From positions 1-29,612 of the forward strand of contig CALNBV010000201.1 in assembly GCA_937874515.1 (NCBI GenBank): a stretch of 29,612 bases of DNA, given 5' to 3'. The translations under genes were made by a program, and so were the position numbers. The notes beneath the pieces were generated by a model. It was given only the letters and a program-made list of their open reading frames with translations, was not told where the DNA came from and did not search any database. Positions 8,170-16,511 of the stretch are shown here, piece after piece. Every line of letters starts with the position of its first letter. Within the stretch, counting starts at the first letter, position 1. Origin of the DNA: an uncultured Paenibacillaceae bacterium. Its GTDB lineage: Bacteria; Bacillota; Bacilli; Aneurinibacillales; Aneurinibacillaceae.

Positions 8170-8796
8170 ATGAACCAAAAAAGAAAAGCAATCCCTTCAA
8201 TGGTTAAGGACCCCATGCTAATTCAACGGAGAAGGGAACAGATCATTGAAGCGGCCGTAGAGCTTTTCATATCGAAAGGATTCCATAAGACAACAACAAG
8301 GGAGATCTCACAATCTTCAGGATTTAGCATTGGAACCCTTTATGAATATATTGAGTCGAAAGAAGATGTTCTTTATCTGGTATGCGATGACATCCACCGG
8401 AAAATGGAAGAAAGACTCAGAGAAATCATTGTTGAAGAGGCAACCACAGTGCATATGCTTCGCTCCGCCATCTCCGGGTTTATGCGGGTAATTGACGAAA
8501 TGCAAGATCGAGTCCTGCTTATTTACCAGGAAATAAAATCCCTGCCCAAAGAACAGATGACCTATGTGCTTCAGAAAGAACAGGAAATTACCGGGTATTT
8601 TGAGGAAATCCTGCGCCGCGGTATGGAAGATGGGTCATTACATATTGACGAAAAGTCAATCTTTCTTATGGCTCATAACATCGTTGTCCTGGGAGAAATG
8701 TGGACCTTCCGCCGCTGGGCCTTGCAAAAAAAGTACACCCTTGAACAATATACAGAGATACAGACTTCACTGATCTTACGGGAGTTAATCCCTTAG
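8170..8796 (+). CDS. TetR-family repressor, FadR-like
   Basis: A 208-residue TetR-family regulator. The N-terminal DNA-binding domain shows RRREQIIEAAVELFISKGF followed by the helix-turn-helix around residues 43-63 (TTREISQSSGFSIGTLYEYI). The remaining alpha-helical part is the ligand pocket, presumably for an acyl-CoA. The ATG at 8170 follows AAAGGAGAG at the expected distance. It is preceded by an operator-like repeat, and two similar repeats lie before fadF and before the thiolase, so a local fatty-acid/acyl-CoA regulon fits. IcmF starts 40 bases after its stop, so the two are probably co-transcribed. The ligand is inferred by analogy with B. subtilis FadR. Confidence 0.9.
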   Translation: MNQKRKAIPSMVKDPMLIQRRREQIIEAAVELFISKGFHKTTTREISQSSGFSIGTLYEYIESKEDVLYLVCDDIHRKMEERLREIIVEEATTVHMLRSAISGFMRVIDEMQDRVLLIYQEIKSLPKEQMTYVLQKEQEITGYFEEILRRGMEDGSLHIDEKSIFLMAHNIVVLGEMWTFRRWALQKKYTLEQYTEIQTSLILRELIP

Positions 8797-8836
8797 TCAC
8801 CTTTTGAAAGACAAAAATTTCGAGGAGGGTTTGATT

Positions 8837-11800
8837 ATGGAGACCACTGTTTACCGTCCGAAGCATAACGTTCGTTTTGTTACAGCAGCAAGTTTGTTTG
8901 ATGGACATGATGCAACAATTAATATTATGCGCCGCTTACTGCAAGGCTCTGGAGTAGAAGTCATTCATCTTGGACACAATCGCTCTGTTGAGGAAATTGT
9001 AGACGCAGCCATTCAAGAAGATGCACAGGGAATCTCTATTAGTTCCTATCAGGGGGGCCATGTAGAATTCTTTAAATATATGATTGACCTATTAAAAGAA
9101 AAAGGGGCCCCCCATATTAAAGTGTTTGGCGGTGGCGGTGGGGTTATCGTCCCTGCAGAAATCCGCGAATTGGAAGACTATGGGGTGTCCAAAATTTTCT
9201 CCCCTGATGATGGCCGGCGCCTTGGCTTACAAGGGATGATTAATTCCATCATTGAGCAAACCGACTACCCCACCCCAAAGGATGTAGAAAAAGAGATTCA
9301 GGAATTGAAGACCGGCAACTGGAACGCCGTTGCCCGCCTGATTACCCTGGCGGAAGACCATGTTGAAAAACAAGACCAGCAGGTTGCTGCTACCATGGAA
9401 AAAGTCCATGAGCTTGTTCAAACTGTGCCCGTTTTAGGGATTACGGGAACAGGCGGTGCGGGAAAAAGCTCTTTAACCGATGAAATTGTGCGCCGTTTCC
9501 TTGCTTTTTACCCGGAAAAAACCATGGCCATTCTCTCTGTGGATCCATCCAAACAAAAAACGGGGGGAGCTCTTCTTGGTGACCGCATTCGTATGAATGC
9601 CATTCAGTCCCCCCGTGTGTTTATGCGCTCTCTTGCCACAAGGAAATCCCATAGCGAGTTAAGTAAAGCGATTACAGATGCCATCGAAATTGTAAAAGCC
9701 GCTAGCTATGATTTTATTATTGTTGAAACCTCTGGCATTGGTCAGGGAGATGCTCAAATTGTAGACGTTTGTGACATTTCTATGTATGTGATGACCAGCG
9801 AATTTGGTGCTGCAACTCAATTAGAGAAAATCGATATGATTGATTATGCGGATCTTATTGTGATTAATAAATTTGACCGCCGTGGTTCTGAAGATGCCCT
9901 CCGTGATGTGCGGAAGCAATGGAAGCGGAGCCATAATCGCTTTGAACTTACAGATGAGCAGACGCCTGTATTTGGCACCATTGCCAGCCAATTTAATGAT
10001 CCGGGAACCGATGCCCTTTTTGCTAACCTCTTTTCCATCATCAAAGAAAAGGCGAAACTGGACTGGGATGTTCCTGGGCAACAACCAGTGGTTGAACCAT
10101 CGAAAAAGCGGCAAATTATTTCTCCTGAACGGATTAATTATTTAGGGGATATTGTAAATACCGTCCATGAATATAAAGAATTCACGAAAAATCAGGTGGC
10201 CATTGCCCGGAAGATCTTCCAACTTAAAGGGGTTATGGAAGACGTAAGTGCAGAAATGCGCCCGGAAATTGAAAGGCTCATTGCTCACTATGAAGGAAAA
10301 ATCCATCCTGAATGCAAAAACATTCTGGAAAACTGGAAGTCTTTAAAAGAAGCCTATACCCGGGACCGCTTTGTCACAAAAGTACGGGATAAAGAAATCT
10401 ATACAGATTTGTACACCACATCCCTATCAGGAACCCGCATTCCGAAAGTGGCTCTTCCTAAGTTTGAAGATTGGGGAGAAATCTTACGCTGGTCCATGTC
10501 TGAAAACCTTCCTGGAGAGTTCCCATACACCGCCGGAGTATTCCCCTTCAAACGGGAAGGAGAAGATCCAAAACGGCAATTTGCGGGAGAAGGAACGCCA
10601 GAGCGAACCAATCGTCGCTTCCACTACCTTTCCCGGGATGATGATGCGAAACGCTTAAGTACTGCCTTTGATTCCGTGACCCTGTACGGAGAAGATCCAG
10701 ATCATCGCCCTGATATTTACGGAAAAGTAGGAAACAGCGGGGTAAACGTATGTACTCTTGAAGACATGAAGAAATTATATGCAGGGTTTGACCTTTGCCA
10801 TCCTTCTACCTCTGTATCCATGACCATTAATGGGCCAGCGCCAATAATGCTTGCCATGTTTATGAATACAGCCATTGATCAACAAATTGAGAAATTCGAA
10901 AAAGAACAGGGTCGGGAAGCAACAACGGAAGAAAAGGAGAAAATCAAAGCCGTAACCTTCCAGAATATCCGGGGAACCGTTCAAGCCGATATTCTCAAAG
11001 AAGACCAGGGGCAAAACACATGCATTTTCTCAACTGAATTCGCCCTGAAAATGATGGGAGATATTCAAGAATTCTTTATTCAAAACAAGGTGCGCAACTA
11101 CTATTCTGTCAGTATTTCCGGGTACCATATTGCTGAAGCAGGTGCAAACCCTATTTCCCAGTTAGCCTTTACCCTTGCTAATGGCTTTACTTATGTGGAA
11201 TATTACCTTTCCCGGGGAATGAAAATTGATGATTTCGCTCCAAACCTATCCTACTTCTTTAGTAATGGGTTAGATCCGGAGTACAGTGTTCTTGGCCGTG
11301 TTGCCCGCAGAATTTGGGCAGCAACCATGAAATATAAGTACAAAGGCAACGATCGTAGCCAAAAATTAAAATACCATACCCAGACCTCAGGGCGTTCCCT
11401 GCATGCTCAGGAAATGGATTTTAACGATATTCGCACCACATTACAGGCGTTAATGGCCATCTATGACAATTGTAACTCACTTCATACCAATGCCTATGAT
11501 GAAGCCATTACAACACCAACAGAAAACTCTGTACGACGGGCAATGGCCATTCAAATGATTATCACCAAAGAATTAGGCCTTGCGAAAAACGAAAATCCAT
11601 TACAAGGATCCTTCATTATTGAAGAATTAACGGACCTGGTAGAAGAAGCGGTTCTTGCAGAATTTAGCCGAATCAATGACCGTGGCGGCGTGCTTGGTGC
11701 CATGGAAACCCAGTATCAACGAAGCAAAATTCAAGAGGAATCCCTCTACTATGAAACGAAAAAACATAACGGGGAATTGCCTATTATCGGGGTCAATACC

Positions 11801-12070
11801 TTCTTAAATCCTAACTCATCTGAAGCGGACTATGAAATTGAATTAGCCCGGGCAACGGACGAAGAAAAGGAACAACAAATTACCAACCTTCGTGCCTTCC
11901 AGGAGCAACATAAGGATGAAGCAACGAAGTCCTTAGCACAATTAAAAGAGGTGGCTCGCAAAGGCGAAAACATTTTTGCTCAACTTTTAGAAACCGTAAA
12001 AGTAGCCAGCCTTGGCCAAATTACTGCCACCCTCTATGAGGTTGGCGGTCAATATCGTCGCAATATGTAA
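8837..12070 (+). CDS. icmF: Isobutyryl-CoA mutase, fused form (IcmF)
   Basis: This adenosylcobalamin-dependent fusion enzyme interconverts isobutyryl-CoA and n-butyryl-CoA. It has about 1077 residues from ATG 8837, which sits seven bases after GAGGAGGG (8822-8829). The order is typical of IcmF. The B12-binding domain comes first, with the lower-axial histidine H24 in LFDGHDA and the SSYQGGH loop. The MeaB-like GTPase follows, with Walker A GTGGAGKSS at 204-212 and VINKFD for guanine recognition. A linker then leads to the substrate-binding barrel, with NRRFHYLSRDDDAKR, SMTINGPAP and SGYHIAEAGANP. It links valine-derived isobutyryl-CoA to the butyryl-CoA steps upstream. Some IcmF enzymes also accept isovaleryl/pivalyl-CoA, which I cannot exclude. 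A strong terminator follows. Confidence 0.96.
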   Translation: METTVYRPKHNVRFVTAASLFDGHDATINIMRRLLQGSGVEVIHLGHNRSVEEIVDAAIQEDAQGISISSYQGGHVEFFKYMIDLLKEKGAPHIKVFGGGGGVIVPAEIRELEDYGVSKIFSPDDGRRLGLQGMINSIIEQTDYPTPKDVEKEIQELKTGNWNAVARLITLAEDHVEKQDQQVAATMEKVHELVQTVPVLGITGTGGAGKSSLTDEIVRRFLAFYPEKTMAILSVDPSKQKTGGALLGDRIRMNAIQSPRVFMRSLATRKSHSELSKAITDAIEIVKAASYDFIIVETSGIGQGDAQIVDVCDISMYVMTSEFGAATQLEKIDMIDYADLIVINKFDRRGSEDALRDVRKQWKRSHNRFELTDEQTPVFGTIASQFNDPGTDALFANLFSIIKEKAKLDWDVPGQQPVVEPSKKRQIISPERINYLGDIVNTVHEYKEFTKNQVAIARKIFQLKGVMEDVSAEMRPEIERLIAHYEGKIHPECKNILENWKSLKEAYTRDRFVTKVRDKEIYTDLYTTSLSGTRIPKVALPKFEDWGEILRWSMSENLPGEFPYTAGVFPFKREGEDPKRQFAGEGTPERTNRRFHYLSRDDDAKRLSTAFDSVTLYGEDPDHRPDIYGKVGNSGVNVCTLEDMKKLYAGFDLCHPSTSVSMTINGPAPIMLAMFMNTAIDQQIEKFEKEQGREATTEEKEKIKAVTFQNIRGTVQADILKEDQGQNTCIFSTEFALKMMGDIQEFFIQNKVRNYYSVSISGYHIAEAGANPISQLAFTLANGFTYVEYYLSRGMKIDDFAPNLSYFFSNGLDPEYSVLGRVARRIWAATMKYKYKGNDRSQKLKYHTQTSGRSLHAQEMDFNDIRTTLQALMAIYDNCNSLHTNAYDEAITTPTENSVRRAMAIQMIITKELGLAKNENPLQGSFIIEELTDLVEEAVLAEFSRINDRGGVLGAMETQYQRSKIQEESLYYETKKHNGELPIIGVNTFLNPNSSEADYEIELARATDEEKEQQITNLRAFQEQHKDEATKSLAQLKEVARKGENIFAQLLETVKVASLGQITATLYEVGGQYRRNM

Positions 12071-12077
12071 GAAAAAG

Positions 12078-12117
12078 AAAAACGTCCATAGGAGATTGGT
12101 CCTATGGACGTTTTTTT
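12078..12117 (+). terminator. Strong intrinsic terminator after icmF
   Basis: A 15-bp perfect stem (12078-12092 with 12101-12115, core ACGTCCATAGG/CCTATGGACGT) with an 8-base loop ends in a run of seven Ts. It marks the boundary between the acyl-CoA region and the glycan island. Confidence 0.92.
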
Positions 12118-12121
12118 AAGA

Positions 12122-12149
12122 ACGGGCTTGTTTTTGAAAACATATACTA
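12122..12149 (+). promoter_or_regulatory. Candidate sigma-K promoter for the glycan island
   Basis: CATATACTA (12141-12149) matches the sigma-K -10 pattern CATAnnnTA exactly, and an AC lies 17 bases upstream (12122-12123), as in the sigma-K -35. The motif is short and AT-rich, so a chance match is possible. No convincing sigma-A pair is visible in this gap. Confidence 0.28.
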
Positions 12150-12185
12150 TCATAAAAACTGCAATTCCTAGGAAGGGGGATTCAA

Positions 12186-12950
12186 TTGTACTATGATCCA
12201 GGGGAAATCTATCTTTTACAATGCGTTTTAGCTTTTTATCATAACCATCCAAATCCAGTTTTTTTTGATATTGGTGCGAATATTGGCGAATATACAGAAA
12301 AAATACTGGATCTTAGAAAAGAACCTACGACTATCCACCTTTTTGAACCAACAAATAAATGTTTTCAAGAACTGCTAAGAAAATATCTAGGGAAAAACTG
12401 GATTTGTTTAAATAAATGGGCAGTATCTGATAAAAATGAAGAGGTTTCCATTTTTTATGATCGGGAAGGAAGCAAATTGGCCTCCTTATATCAAAGGGAT
12501 TTAAAAAATTATGCCATTGAGATGAATGAATCGGAAAAAGTTGAAACCATACGCTTGGATCAGTATATAAAAAAAAAGCAAATAGAAAAAATCCATTTGT
12601 TAAAGATTGATACTGAAGGACATGAATTAGCCGTTTTACAAGGTCTTGGGGCCTATTTAGACAGTGCTTTTATTGATTTTATTCAATTTGAATATGGTGG
12701 GACCTATCTGGATGCAGATATTCGTTTGTATGACATGTATGACATTCTTGAAAAAGCTGGGTATAAAATCGGGAAATTAAATGCCCAGGGCATAAAAATG
12801 TTGCCTTATGAACAGTGGATGGAAGATTATCGCTATGCAAATTACGTAGCCATCCCAGAACGAATTGTAAACAACATTAAATTTAATCTTATTCTTAGCC
12901 GGGTTTTTTCACATAAAACGCATCACCCCAGGATGGATGATAAGGTGTAA
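12186..12950 (+). CDS. FkbM-type SAM methyltransferase, first copy
   Basis: A 254-residue FkbM-family methyltransferase, a group that O-methylates sugars and polyketides with S-adenosylmethionine. The SAM-binding motif is VFFDIGANIGEYT (residues ~25-37). An acidic strand end follows in IHLFEPTNKCF, then the family signature LLKIDTEGHELAVLQG and a late QFEYGGTY. The start is TTG 12186, six bases after AGGAAGGGGG (12171-12180); no ATG is suitably placed. It opens the glycan island after the icmF terminator. Its last 56 bases overlap, tail to tail, the oppositely oriented second FkbM gene. Its acceptor is unknown, but a sugar of the glycan built by the neighbouring glycosyltransferases is the natural guess. 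Confidence 0.85.
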   Translation: MYYDPGEIYLLQCVLAFYHNHPNPVFFDIGANIGEYTEKILDLRKEPTTIHLFEPTNKCFQELLRKYLGKNWICLNKWAVSDKNEEVSIFYDREGSKLASLYQRDLKNYAIEMNESEKVETIRLDQYIKKKQIEKIHLLKIDTEGHELAVLQGLGAYLDSAFIDFIQFEYGGTYLDADIRLYDMYDILEKAGYKIGKLNAQGIKMLPYEQWMEDYRYANYVAIPERIVNNIKFNLILSRVFSHKTHHPRMDDKV

Positions 12951-13527
12951 GGGTTTTAACCCGTTTAAAACCAAATGAACTCAAGAATTGATCCAAATCA
13001 TGTATGAGAGCGCATCCTTCATACAGTTCTTCAAAATTCACCTCTGTATTAATGGCTTCTATAGTAGTTAATGTTTCAATCCCTCCTTTTAATGCTAGTA
13101 ATTCTGCTCCCTGTATATCAATATTTATCATGTTAAAATTTCCGGCGGGTATATTTAATTCTTTTAGAAGAGTATCCAGCGTTTTGCTTTCCACAGTTAT
13201 TTTTTGTGTTTCTTTAATGCTTGGATATAACTCCTGATGTTTTTTAAGGGGTAAGATTGAACTGCTTTGATCAAAGGATGTGACATGAAGTTCAACCATT
13301 CCGTTTTTATCGCTAATGGCACAATTTACTGTTTTCACATGGGGTTGTGCACCTACATTAGCACGCAGCTTTTGAAAAACAATAGGGTTTGCTTCGATAA
13401 ATAATACATGATTCAATCCTAATTTATTGTACGTCTTTAATTCATTCCCCTCATGAGCGCCAATATGAATCACTCCCCTGGGCACAATATGATTTTCTTT
13501 GCAAAGACTTCCCAAATCCATAATCAT
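12895..13527 (-). CDS. FkbM-type SAM methyltransferase, second copy
   Basis: A 210-residue FkbM-family methyltransferase on the reverse strand. The SAM motif is GVIHIGAHEGNEL (residues ~18-30). It is followed by VLFIEANPIVF, the NMINIDIQGAELLALKG signature, and NTEVNFEELYEG near the end. I start it at MIMDLG (ATG at 13527), preceded by GGGTGGGAGAAG; an upstream in-frame ATG at 13557 lacks a good site. It converges with the first FkbM gene and their coding 3' ends overlap by 56 bases. It is divergent from the GT61 genes. Sequence similarity to the first copy is limited to the motifs, so they are not a recent duplication. Confidence 0.83.
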   Translation of the reverse strand: MIMDLGSLCKENHIVPRGVIHIGAHEGNELKTYNKLGLNHVLFIEANPIVFQKLRANVGAQPHVKTVNCAISDKNGMVELHVTSFDQSSSILPLKKHQELYPSIKETQKITVESKTLDTLLKELNIPAGNFNMINIDIQGAELLALKGGIETLTTIEAINTEVNFEELYEGCALIHDLDQFLSSFGFKRVKTLTPYHPSWGDAFYVKKPG

Positions 13528-13599
13528 GAATTCTTCTCCCACCCTTCTGTTTAACAATATATGTATATTCCTAAGGAACTAGCTGGTGCAAATGTCCCT

Positions 13600-13639
13600 T
13601 TCACTTTTGAATAGATGCTCATAAGATAGTAAAAGTGAA
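13600..13639. repeat. Inverted repeat in the divergent promoter region
   Basis: TTCACTTTT (13600-13608) and AAAAGTGAA (13631-13639) form a perfect 9-bp inverted repeat with 22 bases between the arms, in the gap between the second FkbM gene and the first GT61 gene. A CATAAGATA (13620-13628), matching the sigma-K -10 pattern CATAnnnTA, lies inside it, with an AC 15 bases upstream. The arms resemble those of the operator at 27533-27571. Confidence 0.4.
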
Positions 13640-13680
13640 TGGAAATAAAAGTAATTTGTAGTAGGCTGGAGGAAGGATTA

Positions 13681-14772
13681 ATGGTATTGAATATTCCAAT
13701 TAGAGGATTTTATCCATCGACAAGGCATTGGATTTATGAAACGCAACTATATCAATTTTTTAAACCACTATATCCAGAGGAAACCCTACAACTACCCCAG
13801 CCAAAAGGTCTTGACCCTTCAATTAACTGGGATTCTTTACTATATGATAAAAAAATTCCTGAACAATTTGTGGTGAATATTCCTTATGGCCGATTCATGG
13901 GGGAGAACAGAGGGGGTGCAGTCATCACCCCTACGAACAAAATACTGGAAGATGTATCTCAAGAGTATTTTAACTACGCTAGCTTTGCACTTAAATCCCC
14001 CCCCCACCTGGTCTATGAACGTAATAATGTAGCTGTTTTACAATCCTATCTGGGGATTAATTATTTTCACTTTTTTTTTGATGTGGCAGCCCGTATCCAT
14101 TTATTACAACAGTCTGGAATTCCCATTAGTAAATATATCACCACCAGTACCCAACCCTATCAAGATGAATTGTTAAACCTCTTAGGAATACCAAGAATGA
14201 AAAGAATTGAATCAAATGAACGGCTTCATTTACGAGCAAATCAATTGTTTGTACCTTCTTATACAGGGAGTTTTCGCGGCCTTATTCCAAGATGGGCCTG
14301 TAATTATTTAAGAAGTCAACTCCTTGAGCAAAGAAAGGTTGAACCTTTACAAGAATATCGTCGCATTTATATTAGCCGTGCCCTTGCTACACACCGAAAA
14401 ATAGTCAATGAAATTGAGATGCTGTGTTTATTATCTTTCTATGGGTTCAAACCCGTGTTCCTGGAATTGGAATCAGTGGAACGTAAAATTCAAATTTTTA
14501 ATTCAGCCGAGGTTGTTATTTCTCCCCATGGAGCAGGCTTAACGAACCTTATTTTTTGCAAACCAGGAACAAAGGTCCTTGAAATTTTCAATCCCAATTG
14601 GATGCTCCCTAGCTTTTGGATGATTAGCCATTATATGAATCTTGATTATTATTATTTACTGGGAAAAGGGCCCCGTCTATTAAAACGAATGAACTTAGAA
14701 AGTATTCATGACAATATCACTGTTAATTTGAATGAATTACAGGCTACGTTACAAATGGCATCTTTATCATAA
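13681..14772 (+). CDS. GT61-type glycosyltransferase, first copy
   Basis: A 363-residue protein with the hallmarks of glycosyltransferase family 61 (DUF563). The C-terminal half reads YISRALATHRK, then GFKPVFLELESVERKIQIF, then the signature ISPHGAGLTNLIFCKPGTKVLEIF. No signal peptide or membrane helix is evident, so it likely acts on the cytoplasmic face. The ATG at 13681 sits eight bases after GGAGG (13668-13672). It leads a run of same-strand genes ending with the fucosyltransferase. The following gene is a clear paralogue, both beginning with a short strand and then GFYPSTRHW / GYYPSTRDW. GT61 members transfer xylose, GlcNAc and other sugars, so the donor cannot be predicted. Confidence 0.82.
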   Translation: MVLNIPIRGFYPSTRHWIYETQLYQFFKPLYPEETLQLPQPKGLDPSINWDSLLYDKKIPEQFVVNIPYGRFMGENRGGAVITPTNKILEDVSQEYFNYASFALKSPPHLVYERNNVAVLQSYLGINYFHFFFDVAARIHLLQQSGIPISKYITTSTQPYQDELLNLLGIPRMKRIESNERLHLRANQLFVPSYTGSFRGLIPRWACNYLRSQLLEQRKVEPLQEYRRIYISRALATHRKIVNEIEMLCLLSFYGFKPVFLELESVERKIQIFNSAEVVISPHGAGLTNLIFCKPGTKVLEIFNPNWMLPSFWMISHYMNLDYYYLLGKGPRLLKRMNLESIHDNITVNLNELQATLQMASLS

Positions 14773-15871
14773 TACAAGGAGAGGAGGGGTTTTAATAACC
14801 ATTAATGGATATTATCCTTCTACACGGGATTGGATTGTAACAAGCAATACATTAAATAATTTCTATCCCTTTTATCAGGAAGAAAAAATTGATATACCGG
14901 AACCGAAAGGGATGGAGAAATCTATACAATGGAATCAACTTGTAGATACAAATCATATCCCTGAACAGTTTGTTGTAGACATTCCTGATGGGGTTTTTCT
15001 GGGGGAAAAATCTGGTGCTGTTATTACACCCGAAAACAAAATTATTGGGGATGTGTCCCATGAACTATTTGCTTACTATGTTTTTATTAATAAAAAGCTT
15101 CCTGATTTAATTGAAATGAATGGGAATACAGCACTGCTTTTTACGTATTTTGCGACCAATTATTTCCACTTTATGTTTGATGTAGCCGCCCGTGTCCATT
15201 TACTTCAGAAAAGCAATATTCCCATCGATCGGTTTGTTACCAATAGCCAGTTCCCTTTTCAGGATGAAATATTAACCTTATTAGGCATTGGAAAAGAAAA
15301 AAGAATTGAGTTAAAGGAAAATCTTCATTTTAAAGCGACACATCTGGTGATCCCATCCTTTATTTTCAGTTTTAAAGGAATCATTCCAGAATGGGCTTGT
15401 GATTTTTTAAGAAGAGAACTGCTCTTAAAGCGAAAAGTTAAAAAGCTTCAGGGATATGAGCGAATTTATATCAGCCGTGAGAAAGCCCGGCATCGTAAAG
15501 TGAAAAATGAAGAAGAGGTTATGGACCTATTAAAAATCTATGGATTTAAACGAGTTTTTCTAGAATCTGAACCTGTCACCCGCCAGATTGAACTATTTCA
15601 TTCAGCACAAATCGTTGTTTCCCCTCTAGGAGCAGGCTTAACAAATCTAATGTTTTGCAATCCAGGAACAAAAGTCATTGAATTTTTTGGTCCTACCTGG
15701 GTACGACCATGTTTTCGCCTTATTAGTCATTATATGGGATTGGATTATTATTATTTTATGGGTGAACCCATACCTGTTAAATATGAATTCAATGATTACA
15801 GACAATTAGTGGATGATATAACCGTTAATCTCGATAAATTGAAAGATGCTTTAGCAAGTGTCATGAGATAA
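14732..15871 (+). CDS. GT61-type glycosyltransferase, second copy, unclear start
   Basis: A paralogue of the preceding gene with the same architecture: GYYPSTRDW near the N-terminus, FMFDVAARVHLLQKS, YISREKARHRK and the C-terminal block SPLGAGLTNLMFCNPGTKVIEFF. The otherwise conserved PHG of the family signature is PLG here, a His-to-Leu change. The start is uncertain. The only in-frame standard start codon upstream of the conserved part is ATG 14732, inside the previous gene with no good ribosome site. The strong site GGAGAGGAGGGG (14778-14789) is followed in frame only by GTT, TTA, ATA and ATT. Either a non-standard AUA/AUU codon is used, or translation begins early and overlaps. Otherwise it looks intact. 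Confidence 0.8.
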   Translation: MNYRLRYKWHLYHNTRRGGVLITINGYYPSTRDWIVTSNTLNNFYPFYQEEKIDIPEPKGMEKSIQWNQLVDTNHIPEQFVVDIPDGVFLGEKSGAVITPENKIIGDVSHELFAYYVFINKKLPDLIEMNGNTALLFTYFATNYFHFMFDVAARVHLLQKSNIPIDRFVTNSQFPFQDEILTLLGIGKEKRIELKENLHFKATHLVIPSFIFSFKGIIPEWACDFLRRELLLKRKVKKLQGYERIYISREKARHRKVKNEEEVMDLLKIYGFKRVFLESEPVTRQIELFHSAQIVVSPLGAGLTNLMFCNPGTKVIEFFGPTWVRPCFRLISHYMGLDYYYFMGEPIPVKYEFNDYRQLVDDITVNLDKLKDALASVMR

Positions 15872-15881
15872 GGAGTGAAAC

Positions 15882-16496
15882 ATGATGAATGATTATAATA
15901 ATCCAATCATTATGGATTGGATAAATCAAGGAAAGCCACTCCCTCCCCCAGACGCCTATAAATTAGCTGTAATAAAAGATTATGCCCAAAGGTTTTCCAT
16001 GAACAACTTTATAGAAACCGGTACCTATTACGGAAATATGGTATTGGGTGTGAAGGATGTATTTAAACGAATTTTTTCTGTGGAGTTAGATAACAACCTA
16101 TATATAAATGCAAACCGGAAGTTCTCCGTATTCCCCCACATTTCAATCTTCCACGGGGATAGTGGAAAAGTAATGCCAAATATATTATCCCTTATCCATG
16201 AACCTTGTTTGTTTTGGTTAGATGGCCATTGGATTGGATCCATCGGCCCTAACAATCAAGTGAAAACGGGGAAAGGGGAATTGACAACGCCCATTCTGGC
16301 TGAACTAAACCATATTTTTAATCATCCTATTAAAAACCATGTCATTCTTATTGATGATGCCCGTTTATTTAATGGACTAGGTGACTATCCTGCAGTTAAT
16401 CAACTGAAAAAGTATGTTTTAGCAAGAAATCCAGCCCTTATTTTTGAAAATACGGACGATATGATTAGAATTTATCCACGGTCCAAAGGAGTGTAA
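15882..16496 (+). CDS. Class I SAM methyltransferase-like protein
   Basis: A 204-residue protein with a Rossmann-like layout of SAM-dependent methyltransferases. A glycine-rich first loop (NNFIETGTYYGNMV, residues ~46-59) is followed by an acidic strand end (IFSVELDNNLY), HGDSGKVMP, LFWLDGHW and VILIDDARLF. No closer family name is evident to me. Its ATG is ten bases after the GT61 stop, with AAGGAG just upstream, so it is in the same operon. Given the neighbours it may methylate a sugar or serve as a glycan-modifying enzyme. The LDGHW and IDDAR motifs also occur in uncharacterised proteins of polysaccharide clusters. Functional assignment is tentative. Confidence 0.7.
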   Translation: MMNDYNNPIIMDWINQGKPLPPPDAYKLAVIKDYAQRFSMNNFIETGTYYGNMVLGVKDVFKRIFSVELDNNLYINANRKFSVFPHISIFHGDSGKVMPNILSLIHEPCLFWLDGHWIGSIGPNNQVKTGKGELTTPILAELNHIFNHPIKNHVILIDDARLFNGLGDYPAVNQLKKYVLARNPALIFENTDDMIRIYPRSKGV

Positions 16497-16511
16497 AAAA
16501 GGGAGGATATA

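Noticed and set aside
13004..13237. Forward open frame inside the second FkbM gene
   Set aside because: Shadow of a well-supported reverse-strand gene, with no ribosome site.
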